Shown: piece by piece, positions 1-4,302 of the stretch
How positions within the stretch are numbered: the stretch's first letter is position 1
Layout of the letters: each line of letters opens with the position of its first letter
From: Deltaproteobacteria bacterium
GTDB taxonomy: Bacteria > Desulfobacterota > Desulfarculia > Adiutricales > Adiutricaceae
Assembly: GCA_031267005.1 (NCBI GenBank)
Contig: JAIRZX010000448.1
Coordinates: 1-5,148, forward strand
Direction of reading: 5' to 3'
DNA: 5,148 nucleotides
The notes under the pieces: model-generated
Seen by the model: the letters and a program-made list of their open reading frames with translations, nothing else
What the model was told of the DNA's origin: nothing
Database searches by the model: none
Position numbers and translations under genes: made by a program

Positions 1-179
1 AGCCTCTCCGGCGGCGCCGGCGCGGGCTGGAGGCGGCAAAGGAAACGAAATGCTGCTCGGAAACGATCGCGCCTGAACCCGTTAAACCCCTGGAACTTCG
101 GCCGCGGCCGCTGTCACGCGGTCCGCGACACGCTTCCCGGCGGGCCGCCGCAGAGCATGCAGGCGCACGGCGCAAAACC

Positions 180-238
180 GTCCAGTCAAAGGCTGGACAG
201 GCCTCCAGAAATCCGGCGGGCCTTCCAGAGGCCTCTGG
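180..238. other. Hairpin and 14-bp perfect palindrome
   Basis: GTCCAG (180-185) and CTGGAC (193-198) enclose a 7-nt loop, and 27 bp further on CCAGAGGCCTCTGG (225-238) is a perfect 14-bp palindrome. Neither has a T-tract that would make it a terminator. Role unknown. Confidence 0.4.
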
Positions 239-407
239 CTAACCTTCCCGGGGCCTTCGGCCGACGCGACCCCGGCAACGCGCCGGAACTCCCGAAGAAT
301 CGCATCGATAAGTCCCGGTAAAACTGCTTCCCGCCGGAAGGAAAGGCGGAAAACAGAGCTGGAAGGCCCGGTGCGGTACCGGCCGGGCCGCCGAACGGAA
401 AGGCCGG

Positions 408-442
408 AAAAAAAAAGAAAACTGGATGGCGCCCGAAGCGCC
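408..442 (-). terminator. Possible second intrinsic terminator
   Basis: On the minus strand GGCGC and GCGCC (442-438 with 432-428) enclose the loop TTCGG. After six nt comes a T-rich tract, TTTTCTTTTTTTTT (421-408). The stem is only five pairs and the gap to the T-tract is longer than ideal. It might back up the terminator at 777-814, or be chance in a region rich in homopolymers. Confidence 0.35.
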
Positions 443-649
443 GGGGGCAGGGGGCAGGGGGGCAAGCCGACGGAAGCAAACTGCGGACGGCGCGGCACGC
501 AGGCGGCTAACTGGAAGAACCGGACGGAGGCCGAGAACCGGACTGATGGTACGGACGTGCCCTGCCGGGAGAACTGGCAGGGCTGCACGGGCGTACCTGA
601 CGGGAAGAACGGGCCGGGCTGAATAATGAAGCGGAACGGATATCCCCAA

Positions 650-720
650 ACTGGAACGCGGGACGGAAATAATTAAACGGGAACGCGGGACGGAAATCCC
701 AAAACAGGAACGGAAAAACC
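650..720. repeat. Degenerate 27-bp tandem repeat in non-coding DNA
   Basis: Two 27-bp units, 650-676 and 677-703, share a core of ggaacgcgggacggaaat, and a shorter third copy (acaggaacgg) starts at 704. Related words such as ctggaagaaccgg and gggagaactgg recur from about 508 to 620, so the whole stretch looks like decayed repeat. No reading frame across it resembles a protein. Confidence 0.6.
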
Positions 721-776
721 GGACAGATTCGGAAGCGCCCGCGTTTCCCGCGAAGGGCGAAAAAGCAGGACCGGGC

Positions 777-814
777 AAAAAAAAACGGCTCCGGCCGTAA
801 GATACGGCGGAACC
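777..814 (-). terminator. Strong intrinsic terminator, likely the riboswitch expression platform
   Basis: On the minus strand GGTTCCGCCGTA (814-803) pairs with TACGGCCGGAGCC (799-787): twelve pairs counting one G-U, a single bulged C and loop TCT. One G and then nine consecutive T (785-777) follow. It begins about 87 nt after the aptamer, the usual place for a termination-controlled platform. GAACC just upstream (near 836-830) could pair with GGTTC (814-810) and compete with the stem as an antiterminator; that part is inference. Confidence 0.85.
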
Positions 815-900
815 GCGATCGTTTTTTCGGGTTCGGAGGCGCCTTGCCGCCCTCCGGACGCGACCGCCCTAAGGCGGCGCCCCTAAAGGACGTCGGCGTT

Positions 901-1092
901 GCCGGGGCAGGTCTTCTGACTTCCGGATCATCGCTGCGGGTCCAGCCTTCCCCCCTCCGGACGTTCCCAAATCCATTCCGGAGAGAGTGGCCGGCCTTTC
1001 GGCCGCAAAGGACCCCGCTCCCCGGTTACAGCGGCGGGACCGTGACAGACTTTAACTGTCTTCCCTATTGAGCCTTGAACAGGCGCCTCGGC
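901..1092 (-). promoter_or_regulatory. Cobalamin riboswitch (class I, Rfam RF00174 type)
   Basis: An adenosylcobalamin-type aptamer, read 1092 to 901. The B12 box AAGTCAGAAGACCTGCC is at 922-906, close to the consensus AGYCAGRAGACCTGCC. Before it come the core AATAGGGAA (1069-1061), a hairpin GACAG/CTGTC with loop TTAAAGT (1060-1044) and CCCGCCGCTGTAA (1038-1026), near the usual CCCGCCACTGTAA. A peripheral hairpin GGCCGAAAGGCC is at 1004-993, and the GGAAGGC and CGATGATCCGG segments typical of the family precede the box. The closing stem pairs GCCGAGG (1092-1086) with CCCCGGC (907-901) with one mismatch. All conserved parts are present in order, so the call is firm. It has its own promoter upstream and an intrinsic terminator downstream. 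No recognisable gene follows it in the remaining 776 nt. Confidence 0.95.
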
Positions 1093-1140
1093 ACTCGGTG
1101 GTCATGCGGGAAAAAAAGCGTTTGGCACTCGACGGGTGAT

Positions 1141-1169
1141 ACTGTAAAAAAAATGCCGGGACTTGTCAA
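1141..1169 (-). promoter_or_regulatory. Sigma70 promoter of the cobalamin riboswitch transcript
   Basis: A perfect -35 box TTGACA (1169-1164) is followed after exactly 17 bp by TACAGT (1146-1141, four of six to the -10). The spacer contains eight consecutive T. The predicted start is near 1134, about 40 nt before the first stem of the riboswitch. This is the strongest promoter in the window and gives the riboswitch its own transcript, separate from the importer. Confidence 0.75.
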
Positions 1170-1520
1170 GGCTTTTGCGAGGAAACCTGCGGAAACTGGC
1201 GGAGTTAGGGGACTTCAGGCGATTAAGCCGCCCGTTAGGCGAGCCGTATTCCGGGCTCGCCGTCCCAGCCGGGGCAAAGCGGGAACCTGCGCTCCCCACC
1301 TCTGAAATCCAGCGAGGGCGGGGGTTTCCGTGTCTGCCGCCGTTCGGCAAATCCCTAAATTCGCGTTGCCGTTCCGGAAATATTTTGCGGAGCGGCACGA
1401 GGCACCTGCCGGGCTCGCCTTCGCCGGGCCCGAAGGCGCGGCGGCGACGCCCGTACGGAACCGGTCCATGCCAGTCCTCGCCCCAAAATTTTGCATCCCG
1501 CCAGTTCTGATACCTGCCCA
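1170..1520. other. Spacer after the ATPase gene: no gene supported, two perfect hairpins
   Basis: The stretch lacks a protein I can recognise on either strand. An ATG overlapping the ATPase stop opens a frame, but its third-position GC is clearly lower than in the real genes and the product looks random. Two perfect 8-bp inverted repeats are present: CGCCTTCG/CGAAGGCG (1416-1423 with 1431-1438) and GGCGAGCC/GGCTCGCC (1238-1245 with 1254-1261). Neither has a U-tract on the minus strand, so they are at most weak or Rho-assisted ends of the importer transcript. Confidence 0.55.
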
Positions 1521-2852
1521 TCAGGCCCCCTGCCCGCCCGAACCCGTCCCGGCTCGCCCTTGCCCTTCCCCCCCGCCCTCCGCGTCCCCGAACGTCTCCC
1601 TGCCGCCCGCCTCCCCGTCCTCCCTGCCGCCCGCCTCCCCGTCCTCGGGGCCGCCCGCCGTCCGGCCGTCCCGGCAACCGCCGTGCCTGAAGGAGATGTT
1701 CAGCCCCCCCGAGAACGCGTCCGGCCGCACCTCGGCCTCGGCGTCGAAGACCTCCATGAGGAGACCGGCGTTCAGTGTCCCGGCGATGGGGCCCGCCGCC
1801 GCGAGGCGGCCCCCTTTCATGAAGACCATCTCGTCCGCGTACACCGCCGCCAGGTGGAGGTCGTGGGTGACCGTCACCACCAGCGCCCCCTCCTCGCGGG
1901 TGAGCGTCCTCACCCGGTCCATGAGATCCAGCGCCTGGGCCACGTCCAGGCTGGCGGTTGGCTCGTCCAAGAGGATTATGGGGGTTGACTGGGCCAGGGT
2001 CCTCGCGAGCACTACCCGCTGGGCCTCGCCGCCGGAGAGCGCAGTAACGGGCTTGTCGGCGAGGTGCCCCAGGTTCAGGAACTCGATGGCCCCCTCCACG
2101 ACGCCCCTGTCCCCGGACGTCAGGCGCCCCCACCGCCCCAGGTAGGGCCGCCTACCCAGGGACACTATCTCCCTCACGGTGAAGGAAAAGTTGAACTGGA
2201 AGTTCTGCGGGGCCAGGGCCAGGGCCCTGGCGAGCTCCGCCGGCGGGTAGGAGCCGGCCTCCCTCCCGAAGACCGACACCTCCCCGCTCTCGGGCTTCTT
2301 GAGGCGGCTTAAGAGATCCAGGACGGTGCTCTTGCCCGCCCCGTTGGGCCCGGCCATCACGTAGTGGCGGCCGGGCCGGAAGTCCAGGCTCAGATCGCTT
2401 ACGACCCTCGCCCCGGTCCCGTGGCTGAAGCAGAGGTTCCTGACCGTAAGTATAGCTTCGCCGCCGCCCCCCGCCCTGGCGCGCCCGCTGCGGAACGCCG
2501 AGGAGCGGTCAGGGGCCTCCGGGGGCCCGCCGGAGGTGGGACGGCCGGCCGCTCCGCCCGGCGCCCCGCATGCGGCTTTCCCTTCAGGCGGAGCGGCCGT
2601 CCCCGTTTCCGCCCCGGCGGATCCGGCCGTTCCTTCCCCGCCGGACGCCCCGGCATACCCGGCAGATCCGGCCGCCACGTCCAAGGCCCTTGTCCCGGCT
2701 ATTGCCCCAGTCCCGGCTATTGCCCCAGTCCCGGCCCCCGGTACTCCCGCCGACGGCCCGGCCCCAAGCTGGCCGCGGGCGGGCCCTTGCCCCGGCCCCG
2801 GCCCGGAAGCGCCATTTTCCGGGCGAGCGGATGCCGCCGGGTTCTCAGACAT
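1521..2852 (-). CDS. FecE/BtuD-family ABC importer ATP-binding protein with low-complexity extensions
   Basis: The ATPase partner of the permease, 443 residues where the family usually has about 250-270. The ABC domain covers about 133-388: Walker A GPNGAGKST (168-176), Q-loop Gln216, signature LSGGEAQRV (272-280), Walker B IILLDEPTA (292-300), D-loop SLD (301-303) and switch His330. All catalytic motifs are intact. The excess is a Gly/Ala/Pro-rich N-terminal stretch of about 130 residues and a charged Gly-rich C-terminal tail of about 55. These contain GTGAIA twice (41-52) and EDGEAGGR twice (403-418), each from a DNA tandem repeat. The ATG at 2852 overlaps the permease stop (ATGTCTGA) and has AAGGA 8 nt upstream (2861-2865), so the long N-terminus is probably translated. 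I see no well-placed alternative start just before the ABC domain. The fold is certain; cobalamin or iron-chelate as substrate is inference. Confidence 0.93.
   Translation of the reverse strand: MSENPAASARPENGASGPGPGQGPARGQLGAGPSAGVPGAGTGAIAGTGAIAGTRALDVAAGSAGYAGASGGEGTAGSAGAETGTAAPPEGKAACGAPGGAAGRPTSGGPPEAPDRSSAFRSGRARAGGGGEAILTVRNLCFSHGTGARVVSDLSLDFRPGRHYVMAGPNGAGKSTVLDLLSRLKKPESGEVSVFGREAGSYPPAELARALALAPQNFQFNFSFTVREIVSLGRRPYLGRWGRLTSGDRGVVEGAIEFLNLGHLADKPVTALSGGEAQRVVLARTLAQSTPIILLDEPTASLDVAQALDLMDRVRTLTREEGALVVTVTHDLHLAAVYADEMVFMKGGRLAAAGPIAGTLNAGLLMEVFDAEAEVRPDAFSGGLNISFRHGGCRDGRTAGGPEDGEAGGREDGEAGGRETFGDAEGGGEGQGRAGTGSGGQGA
1597..1644. repeat. 24-bp tandem repeat, two perfect copies, in the ATPase C-terminal tail
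   Basis: Two identical 24-bp units occupy 1597-1620 and 1621-1644. Each begins tccctgccgcccgcctcccc and ends gtcc. They encode the octapeptide EDGEAGGR twice, beyond the end of the ABC domain. Again the unit is a multiple of three. Confidence 0.95.
2693..2728. repeat. 18-bp tandem repeat, two perfect copies, in the ATPase N-terminal extension
   Basis: The unit tcccggctattgccccag occurs at 2693-2710 and 2711-2728 without mismatch, followed by a partial copy (tcccggc). It encodes the repeated hexapeptide GTGAIA. The length is a multiple of three, so gain or loss of a unit keeps the ATPase frame. Confidence 0.95.
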
Positions 2853-3882
2853 GGACCAGATCCTTCATCTTGCGGCGGAATATCACCAGGAAGGCCGGGC
2901 CGGCCAGGAGGGCGGTAAGCACGCCCACCGGGATCTCGCCGGGCAGGAAGGCCCTCACCGCCGTGTCGGCGGCGGCCAGGAGGAGCGCCCCGCCCAGGGT
3001 GGATAGCGGCAGGAGCGAACGGTGGTCCGGCCCCGTCAGGAGCCTGGCCAGGTGGGGCACGATGAGGCCCACGAATCCTATTATGCCAGCCACGGCCACC
3101 GAGGCCGAGGCCGCGAACGAGGCCGCCACCAGGAGCTTCAGCCGGACGCGCCCGGTGTTCACGCCCAGGGTCTCGGCGCTCCGGACCCCCAGGGTCATGA
3201 TGTTCAGGTCCACCGCGGACGGCAGGACCACGGCCAGCGCCGGGACGAAGAAGGCGGCGACTATGGCCGCCTCGGTCCAGGTGCGGGCCTGGAAGCTCCC
3301 CAGGAGCCAGAAGATGATGGAACTCACCTGGTCGCCCGCGAGGTACTTGATGAAAGATATCGCGGCGGAGAGGATGGCGCTCATGATGACCCCGGCCAGG
3401 ATCAGGTTGGGCGGCGGGAGCCTCCCCTCCCTGTCGGCGGCGAGCAGCATCACGACGAAGAGCGTCACGGCGGACGCCAGGAAGGCCCCGCCAGCGGCCG
3501 CGAGCGGGCTCGCGAGGAAGGTCCACGCCGGGACGAGGATCGAGCAGACTATCACCACCGAGGCCCCGAAGGCCGCCCCGGAGGAGACCCCCAGGGTGTA
3601 GGGGTCGGCCAGGGGGTTTAGGAGTATCCCCTGGAAGACCGCCCCGGAAAGCCCCAGGGCCGCGCCCGCGACCAGGGAGGTCACGAGCCTGGGGAGCCTC
3701 ACGTCCCAGAGCACCATCACCCTGCTCGGGTCCATGTCCGTCCCGGCCCCGCCCAGCGCCTTGAAGCGGAGGATGTCCAAAATCTCCCCGGAGGTGAACG
3801 GCATGTACCCCGATGACAGGGACACCAGGATCACGCCCAGTATCCCCGCGCCCAGCAGGAGGGCCAGCAGCCAGGGGTTCAT
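2845..3882 (-). CDS. FecCD/BtuC-family ABC importer permease
   Basis: This is the membrane subunit of a type II ABC importer moving iron-siderophore, haem or cobalamin from periplasm to cytoplasm. From the ATG at 3882 it has 345 residues, normal for the family. Hallmarks seen in order are WDVRLPRLV (about 59-67), GAALGLSGAVFQGILLNPLA (73-92) leading into DPYTLGVSSGAAFGA, FWLLGSF (191-197), LGV at 239-241, the cytoplasmic coupling region GFVGLIVPHLARLL (269-282) and GEIPVGVLTALLAG (315-328). Hydrophobic stretches fit about ten helices. An in-frame GTG at 3978 with its own Shine-Dalgarno would add 32 low-complexity residues; I prefer 3882 for its GGAGG and ATG, but this is not certain. The end overlaps the ATPase gene by 8 nt, so the two are probably translationally coupled. 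The substrate cannot be read from the permease alone. Confidence 0.92.
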   Translation of the reverse strand: MNPWLLALLLGAGILGVILVSLSSGYMPFTSGEILDILRFKALGGAGTDMDPSRVMVLWDVRLPRLVTSLVAGAALGLSGAVFQGILLNPLADPYTLGVSSGAAFGASVVIVCSILVPAWTFLASPLAAAGGAFLASAVTLFVVMLLAADREGRLPPPNLILAGVIMSAILSAAISFIKYLAGDQVSSIIFWLLGSFQARTWTEAAIVAAFFVPALAVVLPSAVDLNIMTLGVRSAETLGVNTGRVRLKLLVAASFAASASVAVAGIIGFVGLIVPHLARLLTGPDHRSLLPLSTLGGALLLAAADTAVRAFLPGEIPVGVLTALLAGPAFLVIFRRKMKDLVHV

Positions 3883-3890
3883 TCGGCGGG

Positions 3891-3895
3891 CCTCC
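3891..3895 (-). promoter_or_regulatory. Shine-Dalgarno GGAGG for the permease ATG at 3882
   Basis: A perfect GGAGG lies 8 nt before the ATG at 3882. Motif, spacing and start codon are all better than at the upstream GTG, and starting here gives a 345-residue protein of normal family length. It is the reason I place the permease start at 3882. Confidence 0.55.
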
Positions 3896-3987
3896 GCGCC
3901 CGCCGCTGCCTTCGCGGCGGGGCGAGCGGCCGGGGGCCTTCCGGGAAGCGCGGCTCCCGGGGCCGTCGTGGCTGTCACCGTGGCATG

Positions 3988-3995
3988 TCCTTCCT
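3988..3995 (-). promoter_or_regulatory. Shine-Dalgarno-like AGGAAGGA before the alternative GTG start at 3978
   Basis: AGGAAGGA lies 9 nt before a GTG at 3978 that would add 32 residues rich in Ala, Pro and Arg to the permease. A nearer ATG at 3986 opens only a four-codon frame ending in TGA and is too close to the motif to use it. The site is listed because it competes with the GGAGG at 3891-3895 in deciding the permease start. Confidence 0.35.
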
Positions 3996-4085
3996 CGGAC
4001 GCGCCGGGGAAGGCCCAGGCCGCGCCCGGCGCCCCCCCCGTGGCGGGAGGGCCGCGCGCCCCCCGCGCGCGGCGCTGCGGGGGGA

Positions 4086-4110
4086 GTTAATAATTAGGTC
4101 GTTATTTAAC
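4086..4110. promoter_or_regulatory. AT-rich imperfect dyad, candidate operator
   Basis: The 25-bp stretch begins GTTAA and ends TTAAC, with A/T-rich inner arms (TAATTA, TTATT) around a GGTCG centre. It is an abrupt AT island in GC-rich DNA, within the leader downstream of the predicted transcription start. Its position and palindromic ends would suit a regulator such as Fur, but it does not match the Fur consensus well. It might also be a second weak promoter or an unstructured stretch. Confidence 0.3.
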
Positions 4111-4252
4111 GCCGGACGGGCCCGGGCTGGAGGAGGAGGCGCGGGGAAGGCGCGAAGCAGGAACGGCGTTACCCGGGAGGGCGCTCCGCCGGCCTCAAGG
4201 CCGGTCCGGGCAAGCAGGGCCCGGGGCCGTATGGGGATTCGGACCGAAGCAT

Positions 4253-4281
4253 ATAGTAAAACAGCCTTTCGCGCTTGTAAA
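4253..4281 (-). promoter_or_regulatory. Sigma70-like promoter for the importer genes
   Basis: On the minus strand, TTTACA (4281-4276, five of six matches to the -35 consensus) is followed after exactly 17 bp by TACTAT (4258-4253, four of six to the -10). It begins about 20 bp beyond the DUF808 stop codon and sits in one of the few AT-rich spots of the spacer. The predicted start is near 4246, giving a leader of about 270 nt to the GTG at 3978 or about 365 nt to the ATG at 3882. It would uncouple the importer from DUF808. Confidence 0.55.
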
Positions 4282-4302
4282 CGCCCGCGCCGCGGAAGGG
4301 GC

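Larger units (their letters stand above)
1..776. other. Region downstream of the riboswitch terminator with no supportable gene
   Basis: Neither strand gives a convincing gene. Minus-strand frames at 82-588 and 239-778 translate to Pro/Arg/Ser-rich text with no domain, and the longer one would begin at a TTG inside the terminator T-tract. On the plus strand all three frames are open from the left edge (stops ending at 76, 242 and 321), so the 3' end of a gene entering from the left is possible, but I cannot choose a frame or recognise a product. The region holds the repeats, palindromes and weak terminator listed separately, plus a G-rich tract at 443-462. Confidence 0.5.
3979..4302. other. 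Intergenic leader between the DUF808 and permease genes: structured, no gene
   Basis: I see no coding sequence here. Apart from the promoter it holds inverted repeats: CCGGGC/GCCCGG (4206-4211 with 4219-4224), CCGGCCT/AGGCCGG (4189-4195 with 4198-4204) and a 9-bp perfect arm pair GCCGCGCGC/GCGCGCGGC (4051-4059 with 4065-4073). There is an AT-rich dyad at 4086-4110 and a run of eight C at 4032-4039. None of the hairpins is followed by a U-tract on the minus strand, so I do not call a terminator for DUF808. I looked for a known riboswitch core and found none. Confidence 0.6.

Noticed and set aside
82..588. Second minus-strand open frame after the riboswitch (168 residues)
   Set aside because: It overlaps the other open frame, lacks a ribosome binding site and domain, and crosses the T-tract of the weak terminator; long frames are expected by chance at this GC content.
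239..778. Minus-strand open frame just after the riboswitch terminator, as the regulated gene
   Set aside because: It would start at a TTG inside the terminator T-tract with no ribosome binding site, and the translation is Pro/Arg/Ser-rich repeat text with no domain.
1102..1519. Minus-strand frame starting with ATG overlapping the ATPase stop codon (139 residues, beginning MGRYQNWRDAKFWGEDW)
   Set aside because: The overlap looks like coupling, but third-position GC is well below that of the real genes, the product has no recognisable pattern, and the frame runs through the TTGACA promoter into the riboswitch leader.
2570..3621. Long plus-strand frames opposite the permease and ATPase
   Set aside because: They are antisense shadows of genes with intact family motifs, with Arg/Ala/Pro-rich text and no domain.
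4051..4073. Terminator for the DUF808 transcript
   Set aside because: The 9-bp GC stem is strong but no T-tract follows on the minus strand, and it lies downstream of the promoter that serves the importer.
4205..4250. Second cobalamin riboswitch upstream of the permease (minus-strand GGTCCGAATCCCC followed by ACGGCCCCG)
   Set aside because: It resembles part of the aptamer core, but there is no AGGGAA before it, no CACTGTAA-like segment and no B12 box after it.
4230..4250. tRNA T-arm from the GGTCCGAATCC-like word
   Set aside because: No matching T-stem pairs, acceptor stem or anticodon arm are found around it.
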